From assembly GCF_902491285.1 (NCBI RefSeq), contig NZ_CABUHK010000013.1:1-64000 (forward strand): 64,000 nucleotides of DNA, given 5' to 3'. A program made the translations under genes and the position numbers. Shown one piece after another: positions 1 to 8,609 of this stretch. The stretch comes from an uncultured Bacteroides sp. Lineage in GTDB: Bacteria; Bacteroidota; Bacteroidia; Bacteroidales; Bacteroidaceae. Every line of letters starts with the position of its first letter. The first letter of the stretch is position 1. The notes under the pieces were generated by a model. The model worked only from the letters and a program-made list of their open reading frames with translations, did no database searches and was not told the origin of the DNA.

Positions 1-91
1 AGTAAGTTACATACGAATATAAGAGCAGGGGATTTTTCTTTTTAGAGGAAAGGTACTGATAATTTTACTAAGTCTTGTGAAAATAAATGGC

Positions 92-1320
92 TTATCTATT
101 CAATTTTGATTTGTTTTTCTGTTCGCCCCAAGGAAGTTCAGAAGATGCACCACCTCCACCTGTACCAACATGGACTTGTGCCTGACCACCTATAGCAAGT
201 TCAAAGGCTACTCCGAGAAGGTTGGCTTGTACCTCATTGACCTGTTCATGTGGCTCAAAGACTTCATTGATGAGTTCATAAGCGGTAGCTTCGTTCTTGC
301 TAAACCGCTCCCATATATCACTGAAATATTCTATATAAGTCCTTGTATCATATTCTTCATTGCCAACTTTCGTCCAGATATGGATGGACGGATTCCTCAT
401 GTTTGAAATATTGTAATGCACAAGTTCCGCACCGGATGAGAGTTGATATCTGTGAGGATTGGCTTTGCGGTCAAGCAGGTCAATACGTTGGTTCTGCCTG
501 TCTATTACAGAATCCTTTTCTTTTGATTGCTGTTCTGCTGATTCTGCCCGATGGATAGCCTTGTCTATTTCTTTTTGATAACCATTCCGTAATTGTTCAA
601 TCTCTGATTTATGCTTTTCTTGCAGTTGGGCTTTTTCTGCCATAAGCATTTTAATCTGACTTTTGAGTTTGGCAATCTGTTCGTCCTTGCTTGCGAGTTC
701 TTTCTTCGCCTTAGCCAAATCTCCTTTGCCGAACCATGACAGGACTGTACTTTTGCCTTCTTTTGCCTGTTCAATATCAGCTTGTAATCTGGCAATGTCT
801 TCCTCATACTTATTCATCTGTAGCTTGTAGTATTCTGAGTTCACCTGATGCTTGGCGGTAGAACCGACAATTCCACGCTCCAATCCGAAGGGCTTCATAG
901 CTACTGCATAGCTATTCTGATATTCATGTAACTTGGCTCGCCGCATCACATCATCTGCCGATAAGCGAGCACCGGATTTCGTTTCATACTTCTTATCGCC
1001 CTCTCGCTTTTTGCGAAGTCTTTCTGTGGTTACAATGGGTACGATAGTGGCATGTAAGTGTGGAGTTTTCTCATCCATGTGTAGCACACCTTGCGATGTA
1101 ATCCAGCATGGTCTATTCTGAATTGTATGGCATCCGTCCTGTTCTTTACTCCGGCAGGAAATGCAATAAGTTCCCGATTAAGCTGTGTCCTGTTCGCATC
1201 GGCATTGGCCGGGACATATACCTTGCCTTTGGCATCCTTCCTTTCTATATGGCATGACATACCAGAGTCATTGCCGCTGCCACGTTGCAGGTGGCAGACT
1301 GCATATTGTGTGTTGCTCAT
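92..1320 (-). pseudogene. MobV/Pre-type relaxase, disrupted by internal deletion and frameshift
   Basis: Remnant of a MobV (Mob/Pre) relaxase, which nicks oriT and leads the transferred strand in mobilisation. Two frames together make one protein. From 1320 down to about 1090 there is the N-terminus (YAVCHLQRGSG, HIERKDAKG, NRELIAF, RTDAIQFRIDHAGLHRK). From 1087 down to 92 there is the motif III region (HMDEKTPHLH, metal-binding histidines), a long coiled coil and an intact C-terminus. From memory of complete homologues, some 45-50 residues normally separate LHRKV from VLHMDE. Here they are absent and the frame changes at about 1086-1097, so a deletion that also shifted the frame is the simplest reading. 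The second half has only a GTG as possible start. Family assignment is secure; inactivity is inferred, and a sequencing error cannot explain the missing codons. Confidence 0.85.
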
Positions 1321-1537
1321 ATTTTTTGCGTTTTTGCGATTATTATTTCTGTGTTATGGTTCGTAAAATCCCGTCAATGTGCTACAGGCAGACATGTGTA
1401 CTGGGAGGGTATCCCTCCGCTTATGGGCTTTTTGACTGCCACTCAGAGAGTGAAAGCGGTGAAAATGCCCTAATAAGCTACGGGATTTTACAACCCCTTT
1501 TTACACAGACAGCAAGCTGTCTGATTCTTCCATCGCT
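1321..1537. other. Candidate oriT: nested inverted repeats upstream of the relaxase gene
   Basis: No gene is visible between the relaxase start and the stop of the next gene. A perfect 12-bp inverted repeat (gtaaaatcccgt at 1363-1374, acgggattttac at 1480-1491) encloses smaller hairpins: ggaggg/ccctcc at 1404-1418, cactc/gagtg at 1440-1452, and the imperfect pair gcttatgggc (1419-1428) and gccctaataagc (1467-1478). Relaxase genes of this family normally have their transfer origin just upstream, with inverted repeats next to nic. That position and structure are the whole case; I do not recognise a nic sequence. Confidence 0.5.
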
Positions 1538-2599
1538 CTACTCCTGTCCTGCATCCACAAGTTCCAAGTCGAATGTATCTATCAAGGTATGCAATGCAGG
1601 ATTGCGTTCCACCATCCTTGCTAGAACCATCTGCGGCGTATCTTCCATCAGGAGGAAGTCGGCAATATCCAACCCGGCTTCGCGCTGCCTGTCGGTCGCC
1701 ATCTTCTCCAACAGGTCGGAACAAGTGACACGCTTGCAAATGGAGTGGAGCATCGCTGTCTTACGTTTCCATTCCTCTGTTGCTTTCAGGTCGGGGAACA
1801 AAATCACCTCACGCCCACACAACACCTGCATGGCTTTGCTGTTGAAACTGCCGTGCATTCCACCTGTGGCAAGCCAGACGAAATCCGGAATAAAAAGGGC
1901 GGCAATCAGTGCTGTCTTCTCGCTTTCTACAATGGCAACAGTACTTGCCGGAATTGAAGTTTCGGACAATAGGTGTTCACCGAACAGGCACTGCTTCATG
2001 TGGAAATCCGGAATCCTCTTAACCGAGTGTACCCAATTTACCTGATTGAACGGATGCTTGATTCGATGCCCGGTCTTAGCATCATAACCCATAATCTTGC
2101 CTGCCCGCACATTACCGTTGATGTCTATCTGCCAGAAAACGGTTGCCCCGTTCCACATCTTGGATGTACCGACCTTATAAAGATTGAACAGCCTGTCAGT
2201 CTTCTCCTTGCCTGCCACTTTGGTTAGATATCGGTATAAAGGGTTGACGTCAAACTTCTGCATGGACTGGCTAACCCAATCAGAGGGAAGATAAGAAGTC
2301 TGTGGTGCAGAACTAGATAATGGCTTCGCTATTGGCTTGACGGCTCTTGATGGGGTGTCGCTTCTGTTATTTTGTTCAATCATGGTTTCTTTGATGGTTG
2401 GATTATCCTGAAAATACTCCTTTGGGGTATAATGGTAGCCACAGCTGTTGATATGATCACATTTGCCCACATGGTTAGGGAATGTAATTTGCGCATTCCC
2501 GTCAACATATCGGGTAAAACAGGACTTTCTGCCGCACTTTGGGCACACTTTTTTACTGCCCGGTCTGTATTTTTGAAGATGGAATCTGTACTCACTCAT
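1538..2599 (-). CDS. Primase-like zinc-ribbon/toprim protein of a mobile element (DUF6371-like)
   Basis: 353-residue protein, probably involved in element replication or primer synthesis. The N-terminus has a zinc-ribbon pattern (C19, C22, C47, C53 in CPKCG and GKCDHINSCGYH), as in DnaG-type CHC2 fingers. A toprim-like core follows, with VAIVESEKTA and an acidic VILFPDLK segment. The start is placed at the ATG of MSEYRFHLQKYRPG. The frame stays open to a TTG at 2725, but the extra 42 codons run through a repeat cluster and look unlike protein. It lies downstream of the DUF3987 gene and upstream of the relaxase on the same strand, the usual order in Bacteroides mobilisable elements. The DUF label is from memory. 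Confidence 0.75.
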   Translation of the reverse strand: MSEYRFHLQKYRPGSKKVCPKCGRKSCFTRYVDGNAQITFPNHVGKCDHINSCGYHYTPKEYFQDNPTIKETMIEQNNRSDTPSRAVKPIAKPLSSSAPQTSYLPSDWVSQSMQKFDVNPLYRYLTKVAGKEKTDRLFNLYKVGTSKMWNGATVFWQIDINGNVRAGKIMGYDAKTGHRIKHPFNQVNWVHSVKRIPDFHMKQCLFGEHLLSETSIPASTVAIVESEKTALIAALFIPDFVWLATGGMHGSFNSKAMQVLCGREVILFPDLKATEEWKRKTAMLHSICKRVTCSDLLEKMATDRQREAGLDIADFLLMEDTPQMVLARMVERNPALHTLIDTFDLELVDAGQE

Positions 2600-2618
2600 A
2601 ATGCTTTCGTTTTTGATT

Positions 2619-2745
2619 ACTGCAAATCCCAAAGGCCATTTGCAGTCTGCAGTTCTTGCAGCTTTGCAGGAAAACATCATTTTAGAGCCCCAAGACTGCA
2701 AGACTGAAGAAACTGCAAGCTGCAACGCGGGTCATTCATTGCAGT
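2619..2745. repeat. Cluster of ACTGCAA heptamers, possible iterons
   Basis: Nine TGCA tetramers fall within 2621-2743. Five belong to exact ACTGCAA or its complement TTGCAGT: 2619-2625, 2640-2646, 2695-2701, 2712-2718 and 2739-2745. Near matches lie at 2647-2653, 2656-2662, 2664-2670 and 2720-2725. The cluster fills the gap between the DUF3987 gene and the primase-like gene and runs into the last codons of the former. It could be a replication origin with iterons or a protein-binding array; the function is inferred only from the repetition and position. Confidence 0.5.
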
Positions 2746-4159
2746 TTTTGGTTGATGGTTCATTTTCGTTTATGGAATATTTACCGGATTCATACACCAT
2801 TTTCTCGTAATGCCCGGCTTTGGACTTTTTCAAGAGCCTGCAGTGACACAACTCCCTGAGATAGTTCATCACCGTGCGCTCGCTGATGTTCTGCAGTTCC
2901 TTACCGACCGCTATGGCCGTTTTCGTATCGAAGGTATCGGGTAACAACGACAACAATACTTTGGGAGGCTCTTCACAAGTATTGTCTGCCACGAAGGAAC
3001 GGATTCGTATGTATGAATCCTCGAAATAGTCATTCAGTCGGATAGCGGCTTTCACCGACACCGGATCCACAAACTGCAGGTGGCTTTCATCGGAAGCATA
3101 CCGCAGGACTTGGATAATCAGAGCCAGCCGTGCCACGTGAGCCGGATGTTTCATCTCCCGGCTGTCAACGTCGGCATCATCCTCTATCCGGTTGATACGT
3201 TCCACTTTTTCGTTCCACCAGGAGAAGAAATACTCTTTGGCTTCACTGTTCATGGAAAGCACATGGGCGGCGTGTTCTTCCATTCCATCTCCTTCCGTTT
3301 CTGTATCATAATCCAAGGCAAGCACCTTGTCCAGTATCTTTTCCCAACGTTTTGCAGCCAAAGAGGTCTTTTCTCCGTCATCATCCCGGCTTGTCCATTT
3401 TGACACTTCCCGGGATTTGGGAAGCACGAACAGGATACGGTCAAGCAGTCCGTTTTCCTCGAATCCTCTTTTGAGAAGTTCGTGAATACGTTTGGTCTGT
3501 GCAGTCCCGATGATGTTGATGCACGGGCGTTCTATATGTACAGGAGTGGAATTGCTTATCCTTATTACATCCAAGGCTCCGCCACTCCATGCGGTCAGCA
3601 ATTGCTCTATGAGTTGCCCGTTCGTGTAACGGTTGGCGGAATTGAACATGCCCATGATCTCGTCCACCAGAATGGCAACGCTCCGTGGATTGTTGTTATG
3701 TGTCTGTAGAAGCGATTCGGGCGTGAAGTCGGATACGATGGTACGGTGAAGAACAGGTTTCTTTCCGTTTTCTCCTGCCGCTTTCCATGCTTCCACTTCT
3801 GCCTCATACGCCTTGAAAAGGGCATAGTCATGTTTACGGATTGGACGGTATGCAGCTTCCAGCGGTGGGGTCTTGCCTAGTCCGGGCCGGCCCACCAGAA
3901 TGATGTACAGTGCGCCGTTGCTCTGCCAGTCGCTTTTGATACGGATACGGTAAGTACCGCCCAAGGCTGTCGATGCTGCCGACAGCATGGACGTCGCGAT
4001 GAACTCAATCACGTAGTTCTCGTATTTGGTCATGTCAAGTATAACGGACTGTACGGCCAGAGGGAATGCGTCCAAAGGGAAACCTGTGTCTTCGGTATGC
4101 TCCGCCTCCATGCGGATTCGGTTGCACAGTTCAAGCCGGCTGTTTTTCATGTCAGCCAT
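2732..4159 (-). CDS. DUF3987-type P-loop ATPase (helicase/primase-associated)
   Basis: 475-residue protein of the DUF3987 family, found beside primase-like genes on Bacteroides integrative elements and prophages and thought to act in replication of the excised element. A Walker A motif (GRPGLGKT, residues 90-97) is clear, followed by a Walker B-like stretch in SVAILVDEIMGMF. The C-terminal part (SERTVMNYLRELCHCRLLKKSK) looks like a winged helix. The start overlaps the end of the upstream HTH gene by 8 bases; an alternative ATG at 4150 would remove the overlap. Either way the genes look translationally coupled. Family call firm, biochemical role inferred. Confidence 0.8.
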   Translation of the reverse strand: MADMKNSRLELCNRIRMEAEHTEDTGFPLDAFPLAVQSVILDMTKYENYVIEFIATSMLSAASTALGGTYRIRIKSDWQSNGALYIILVGRPGLGKTPPLEAAYRPIRKHDYALFKAYEAEVEAWKAAGENGKKPVLHRTIVSDFTPESLLQTHNNNPRSVAILVDEIMGMFNSANRYTNGQLIEQLLTAWSGGALDVIRISNSTPVHIERPCINIIGTAQTKRIHELLKRGFEENGLLDRILFVLPKSREVSKWTSRDDDGEKTSLAAKRWEKILDKVLALDYDTETEGDGMEEHAAHVLSMNSEAKEYFFSWWNEKVERINRIEDDADVDSREMKHPAHVARLALIIQVLRYASDESHLQFVDPVSVKAAIRLNDYFEDSYIRIRSFVADNTCEEPPKVLLSLLPDTFDTKTAIAVGKELQNISERTVMNYLRELCHCRLLKKSKAGHYEKMVYESGKYSINENEPSTKNCNE

Positions 4160-4505
4160 TTTTCTTCTTGCAATAGGATGTTACACTTTCGGACTTGCCC
4201 CCTGTCTGCACGCGGCGTACATCTGACTTGGCATACATATTCTTGTTGCCTACCTTGACAGGCACGAGGTAGCCGCGCTTCGCCCACAGGTTGAGCGTAC
4301 CTTCGCATACGTTCAGCAGTTCCCGGACTTGCTTCGTGTTGAGATAGACTTCTTCCGCTTCACGCTGCATTACTGCCTTATGCTCTTCCTGCTGTGCCAG
4401 GATGGTACGCTGTACGATGGATTCGGCAAACATTTTGAGGTCCGAGGGAGTAATTTCCAGTTTTACATTAGCTCCCTGTTCGACCAGAGTTTCTATGGTA
4501 ATCAT
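4152..4505 (-). CDS. Excisionase-like helix-turn-helix DNA-binding protein
   Basis: 117-residue protein whose second half is a MerR/Xis-type winged HTH (VYLNTKQVRELLNVCEGTLNLWAKRGYLVPVKVGNKNMYAKSDV), the form typical of excisionases and element transcription factors. The N-terminal half is a short amphipathic helical stretch. It heads the DUF3987/primase/relaxase run and lies downstream of the recombinase genes, so it probably controls excision or switches on the replication and mobilisation genes. Its 5' leader contains a strong hairpin directly behind a promoter-like box. Whether it acts as a true Xis cannot be told from sequence. Confidence 0.75.
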   Translation of the reverse strand: MITIETLVEQGANVKLEITPSDLKMFAESIVQRTILAQQEEHKAVMQREAEEVYLNTKQVRELLNVCEGTLNLWAKRGYLVPVKVGNKNMYAKSDVRRVQTGGKSESVTSYCKKKNG

Positions 4506-4584
4506 AAATGTCAGTTTTGAAATTTATCACGACCATCTGTAAAAGTTCCCTGATGCCTCACTCCCGATGGCTTGTAAAAGAGAA

Positions 4585-4626
4585 GCACCGCCAACCTTCG
4601 GGGAAAGGATTGACGGTGCAAAAGTA
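4585..4626 (-). promoter_or_regulatory. Bacteroides -7 box with overlapping leader hairpin upstream of the HTH gene
   Basis: The complement of 4619-4626 reads TACTTTTG, a match to the Bacteroides -7 element TAnnTTTG. Directly behind it gcaccg/cggtgc arms (4585-4590, 4614-4619) and inner partial pairing form a hairpin with a CCCG-type loop. The hairpin covers the expected transcription start, so it may be an operator or an RNA leader structure. About 80 further bases separate it from the ATG. Confidence 0.5.
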
Positions 4627-4661
4627 TGTATGAATTTAAACTAATTGATATATAATGCTTT

Positions 4662-4700
4662 GTCTTAAATCGTCATGACAATTTAAGACTGCATGACAAT
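4662..4700. repeat. Inverted repeat plus direct repeat between HTH and DUF6043-like genes
   Basis: gtcttaaat (4662-4670) and atttaagac (4681-4689) form a perfect 9-bp inverted repeat around a palindromic tcatga core. The nonamer catgacaat occurs at 4674-4682 and again at 4692-4700, 18 bases apart. No T-run follows on the minus strand, so an ordinary terminator is unlikely. A binding site for the recombinase or the HTH protein is possible. Confidence 0.45.
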
Positions 4701-4721
4701 ATAAAACAGCCTTATTTTACC

Positions 4722-5870
4722 TTATTCTGCAATATCTGTTTCTTCATCTGTTCTGATAATGCCACTGATTTCCTCTGCTAATGTCCGGAATAGTCCCCGG
4801 TTTTCGTCACTTTCTATAAGTGGTGCGGACTGGTCTTTCCCGTCCTTGATTATGTGCCTTGCCGTTTTCAGAGATCCAACGGCCTGTCGTATGGCACTTT
4901 CGCTCTTCAAAGACGGCAAATCCGGAATTTGCAGGGTCAATCCAACACTGTATTCCTTGGCGGTATGCATACCGTTCACCAGCCGCAATTCTTTCAGTAC
5001 ATAGTACGGCAATGCCTGATGGACGGCACTCCTGTTAATGGAAACAAAACTGCGGAGACATTGTAGAACCCCCGTTTTATTCTTGCAATTAAGATAATCT
5101 ATAAGAGGTCGTTCCTGTATCTTTTTCCTTCCGGCTGTACGCTGTATCTTTGATGTTGCATCAATGCCGGAATCTGTTGATTCCGCGCCATTAATGTTAC
5201 TGTCTGTATCGGATTCCATTTCAGCTGTTGCGGATTGCAAGGCCCATTCACCGATGCGATTTTCTTTAACGGCTTCGTTCATGGCTAAATATTCGTCCCA
5301 GTCGGCACGGGTACGGAAACCACTTTTGATGGATACGCTAATGATTTGTCGGGTAACAAAAGAACAGCTTTGTCTGTCCGCTTCGTCTGCTTCCGGACTC
5401 CCTGCCTGTTTGCTGACCATGCTGACCATCGCCTCGAAACTCTTTCCGTAGTACAGCCAACTCAACACAAGAGGTGCTGAAAGGATAATGCGCGGTTCTT
5501 CGGGCTTGCTGCTGAAAATGGATTTTATCCTGTCCCATAATGTGGCCGGAGCTGTATCATGCAAAGGATTACTCTCCTCCCTCTGTTCATGGTATAACTC
5601 CACTATCCGCTTGGGTACTGCATCCTCTTTGAACATGAGGTCTATATTCTCAAAATTGCCCTTACTGTCATCATCCCAACATAACTCCCATTCAGTCTTG
5701 ATTCTGGGCAGTTGTCTGAATATGGCCTTACAGATGTCAAGGTACTGCCTCTCGTCCCCGTTTGTCATCAGTCGCGCGAAACGGTTGTATTCCTCTCTGT
5801 GCGTGTTCTTCCAATGAAGGATATCCGCCTTGAACTGGTCGTATGTCAATTTTCGTTCATCCATATTCAT
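4722..5870 (-). CDS. Conserved mobile-element protein of unknown function (DUF6043-like)
   Basis: 382-residue protein with no motif I can tie to an activity. It is hydrophilic with predicted helical segments, a charged acidic middle part (about residues 215-245, rich in S, D, N, T) that may be a linker, and a C-terminal domain around LIDYLNCKNKTGVLQCLRSFV. Similar proteins sit directly downstream of tyrosine recombinase genes in Bacteroides elements and are, as I recall, annotated DUF6043. It follows the recombinase by 55 bases on the same strand, suggesting co-transcription and a role in integration or excision. Start at the first of two nearby ATGs (5870, 5864). Confidence 0.6.
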   Translation of the reverse strand: MNMDERKLTYDQFKADILHWKNTHREEYNRFARLMTNGDERQYLDICKAIFRQLPRIKTEWELCWDDDSKGNFENIDLMFKEDAVPKRIVELYHEQREESNPLHDTAPATLWDRIKSIFSSKPEEPRIILSAPLVLSWLYYGKSFEAMVSMVSKQAGSPEADEADRQSCSFVTRQIISVSIKSGFRTRADWDEYLAMNEAVKENRIGEWALQSATAEMESDTDSNINGAESTDSGIDATSKIQRTAGRKKIQERPLIDYLNCKNKTGVLQCLRSFVSINRSAVHQALPYYVLKELRLVNGMHTAKEYSVGLTLQIPDLPSLKSESAIRQAVGSLKTARHIIKDGKDQSAPLIESDENRGLFRTLAEEISGIIRTDEETDIAE

Positions 5871-5925
5871 AGTGTATTATATTATTGGCAAGTATAAAAG
5901 GGGATATTAGAAAAGAGGGAAACGG

Positions 5926-7257
5926 TCAATCCAATAGGTTTACCAGTTCCTTTTTCATATCGTCATCAATCTTGCGGTATCGTACAAAAGCCCGGCTACC
6001 TTCCGAATGCCCCGACATGGAGGCGATCAGGTTCGGGTCTTTGACCTGCTTATATAAGTTGCCTATAAAAGTCTTTCGTGCCGTATGGGTGGTTGCCACC
6101 TCGTATAGAGGCCGTGCCACATCCTCGCGTGTCTTCGGGTCGAGGACTCTCACCATGCGGTCTATGCCCACATATTTGAGAATCTCCTTTATCTTCTTGT
6201 TGTAACCGAAATGAGAGAACCGGGGAAGTAATGCGTCTTCCAAGTCCTTATATCTCTCCAGTATGTCCAAAGCCTTTTGATTGAGCGGAACTCTGACTGT
6301 ATTGGCGTGTTCCATTTTGGTCTTCTGTGGAATATATTCCACACATCCGTCCACAACATTGGCTTTGGTCAGTCTGTTCAGGTCGCTGACGCGGCAACCG
6401 ATCAGGCACTGGAACATGAATATGTCCCGATAGACCGGATGGGTGGCCCCCAGACTGCTCAGGTCGGCATAGTAAACCCTGTCCCTCTCTTCGAGGGTCA
6501 GATAAAACGGGTCGCCGTACATAGGTTGGGTTATCTGGTACTGGTCAAACGGATTGTTTCTTGTCAGCCCGCGCTTGATGCACCACTTGACAACCGTCCT
6601 TATCCGGTAAAAATAGCCTGTAATGCTGTTCTCGGAGCGGATCTGCTCGTATTTCTGCTTTTCCACATCCTTATAGAACAATGGATATTGTCCGGCAAGA
6701 TTATGTTCCTCCTGTAGCCAGCTCTTGAACTCCCGCAAATCATCGGCGGTAATCGTGTCAATACACAACTTAAAGCCTCTGCGATGCAGTACTTCATGCT
6801 GGAAACGCTCGTAACGGCTTATCTTGTCTATATTGCCAAGATGGTGCTTGTAGCTGTCGTCCGCCAAAGTGTTTTCTGCGATATACCGGCTGATCTGATA
6901 GACGAGATGGTATTCTTCGGCTTTGTTGCCGCCCCTTGCGTTGATATCGGGATGGTGGTATTCCTCTATCAGTCTTTTCAGCCAGTTCCCGTCCACACCA
7001 CGGTGGTACTCCTTTGTGATAAGGTGGGTGATTTGCTGGATGTCCCTGTCAAAGTTCATCCGCTTCTCTTCCGATACCAGAGCCACACGTGGCTTGTAAC
7101 CCTGTTTCTCCGCGCTCCAGTGATTGGGGCTGATGGAAAGCTCGCTTGCCGCTTTTATATCGACTCCGCCAATATCCCGGACACGGAAATAGACACGTGC
7201 CAGATCCGTCACATTGTTCTTGGCCGATGTCTTTCTGATGAATGCCGTTACTTTCAT
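5926..7257 (-). CDS. Tyrosine recombinase (integrase), second of a tandem pair
   Basis: 443-residue site-specific recombinase. The N-terminus (residues 1-100) is the arm-binding/SAM-like part common in Bacteroidetes integrases. The catalytic domain has the first arginine in FQCLIGCRVSDLNRL, the HxxR motif in THTARKTFIGNL, the late His in SGHSEGSRAF and the nucleophilic tyrosine near residue 427 (FVRYRKIDDD). It starts 13 bases after the upstream recombinase stop, so the two are one transcript. It shares the SGHxEGSRAFxRYRxIDDDMK ending with its neighbour, so the pair arose by duplication or always travels together. Intact by length. Confidence 0.92.
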   Translation of the reverse strand: MKVTAFIRKTSAKNNVTDLARVYFRVRDIGGVDIKAASELSISPNHWSAEKQGYKPRVALVSEEKRMNFDRDIQQITHLITKEYHRGVDGNWLKRLIEEYHHPDINARGGNKAEEYHLVYQISRYIAENTLADDSYKHHLGNIDKISRYERFQHEVLHRRGFKLCIDTITADDLREFKSWLQEEHNLAGQYPLFYKDVEKQKYEQIRSENSITGYFYRIRTVVKWCIKRGLTRNNPFDQYQITQPMYGDPFYLTLEERDRVYYADLSSLGATHPVYRDIFMFQCLIGCRVSDLNRLTKANVVDGCVEYIPQKTKMEHANTVRVPLNQKALDILERYKDLEDALLPRFSHFGYNKKIKEILKYVGIDRMVRVLDPKTREDVARPLYEVATTHTARKTFIGNLYKQVKDPNLIASMSGHSEGSRAFVRYRKIDDDMKKELVNLLD

Positions 7258-7270
7258 ATATATTTCCTTC

Positions 7271-8569
7271 TTAGTTTATCATTTCTACCAGTTTCCGCTT
7301 CATGTCATCGTCTATGGTGCGGTATCGCCTGAACGCTCGGCTTCCTTCCACGTGTCCCGACAGGGAAGCGATCAGATTCGGATCGGGGACCTGTTTGTAC
7401 AGGTTGCCTACAAAGGTCTTGCGTGCCGTATGGCTGCTGGCGACTTCATACAATGGTTTTTGTACGGTATTATAGCCGTGCGTGTCAAGGATGGTGACCA
7501 TACGGTCAATGCCGCAATACTTCAAAAGTTCTCGTATGCCAAGATTATAGGTATGTATGGGCTTGAAAGGAAACAGCCTGTCCGCGTTTACATCATAGCG
7601 TTCCAGTATCTTCAAGGCCTTTTCGTGCAAGGGGACTCTGACTGTCTTTGCCTGACACTTTTTCGTTTTCTGTGGCATGTATTCCAGAAAGCCGTCCTTG
7701 ATGTTTTCCCTTGTCAGCCGGTAAAGGTCTCCGACGCGACAGCCGATATAGCAGTGGAACACGAATATATCCCGGATGACCGCCAGTTTAGGATTGTCAC
7801 TCAAATCCGCATCGTACAGGACATTCCTTTCCTCCGAAGTAAGGTAGAACGGGTCCCCGTATGTCGGTTCCTTGCAGCCGTAGAGTGCATACACCTCGTT
7901 GTCGGAATACTTCATCCTCTTGCACCAGTGCAGGAATGTACAGAAGAAGTTCATAATGTTGATGACGGTCGTGTTGGAGAGCGGCTTGGGTTTGTGGTTG
8001 ATAAGCATACGGGGAACATAGAACTCAGGATGCTCCTGACGCAGCAGGTACTCATTCGCGACATAATCCCGGAAACCGTTCATCTGTTCCAGTGTGACAG
8101 TCTCCACAAAGAGCGTGAAGTCACGATTACCCAGTATTTCCCGTTGGTAGTCGTGATAGCGGGACATCTTGCGCTCGAAACGTATGATATGCTCTTTGGT
8201 TCTATCAGCCCCTTCGTACTTCTCCAAATATTCATGAACACGATAGAGCAGAGTTGGATGGTTGCGTTCGAAGGCGCGTGCAGGATACAGCACATCTTCG
8301 ATAACCTGCTTCAGCCATTTGCTGTCCGCCTTGTCCGAAAAGGTCTTCTCCACTTTCTCGATGATGGCGGCAATCTGCTCGGGCAGGCGTTTTTGGTCGG
8401 TGGCAGGTACGGCTGTCGTGCGTTTATAACTTAGGGTATCTGCATCCCAGTACTTGTCATGAACTGTAAGAGACGAAACCACCTTTATATCCACATTCTT
8501 CTCACGGACACGGAAGCAGATGTTCGAGGTCGTAAAGGAACACTTTTTCAGATAGACGGAAACTTTCAT
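7271..8569 (-). CDS. Tyrosine recombinase (integrase), first of a tandem pair
   Basis: 432-residue site-specific recombinase, paralogue of the following gene. Catalytic residues are all present: Arg in FHCYIGCRVGDLYRL, HxxR in SHTARKTFVGNL, His in SGHVEGSRAF and the tyrosine in FRRYRTIDDD about 17 residues from the end. The start is put at the ATG of MKVSVYLKKCSF; an in-frame TTG lies two codons upstream. It is the outermost gene of the element, preceded by a -7 promoter box and paired repeats, so the element end should lie just beyond it. Paired recombinases suggest both are needed for integration or for different steps. Confidence 0.92.
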   Translation of the reverse strand: MKVSVYLKKCSFTTSNICFRVREKNVDIKVVSSLTVHDKYWDADTLSYKRTTAVPATDQKRLPEQIAAIIEKVEKTFSDKADSKWLKQVIEDVLYPARAFERNHPTLLYRVHEYLEKYEGADRTKEHIIRFERKMSRYHDYQREILGNRDFTLFVETVTLEQMNGFRDYVANEYLLRQEHPEFYVPRMLINHKPKPLSNTTVINIMNFFCTFLHWCKRMKYSDNEVYALYGCKEPTYGDPFYLTSEERNVLYDADLSDNPKLAVIRDIFVFHCYIGCRVGDLYRLTRENIKDGFLEYMPQKTKKCQAKTVRVPLHEKALKILERYDVNADRLFPFKPIHTYNLGIRELLKYCGIDRMVTILDTHGYNTVQKPLYEVASSHTARKTFVGNLYKQVPDPNLIASLSGHVEGSRAFRRYRTIDDDMKRKLVEMIN

Positions 8570-8595
8570 CGGCAATGCGTTTTTGGTTCACATCG

Positions 8596-8603
8596 CAAAG
8601 GTA
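8596..8603 (-). promoter_or_regulatory. -7 box TACCTTTG for the recombinase operon
   Basis: The complement of 8596-8603 is an exact TAnnTTTG match, 27 bases before the recombinase ATG. No clear -33 TTTG is visible at the usual 19-21 base spacing; repeated ttcccatatat copies occupy that place instead. Confidence 0.55.
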
Positions 8604-8609
8604 TATAAA

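Noticed and set aside
2600..2725. N-terminal extension of the primase-like protein from a TTG at 2725
   Set aside because: The 42 codons run through the ACTGCAA array and do not look like a protein domain; MSEYRF at 2599 fits the family start.
7214..8434. Long open frame of about 400 codons on the plus strand
   Set aside because: It lies wholly antisense to the recombinase with all catalytic motifs, has no ribosome site and its translation resembles no protein.
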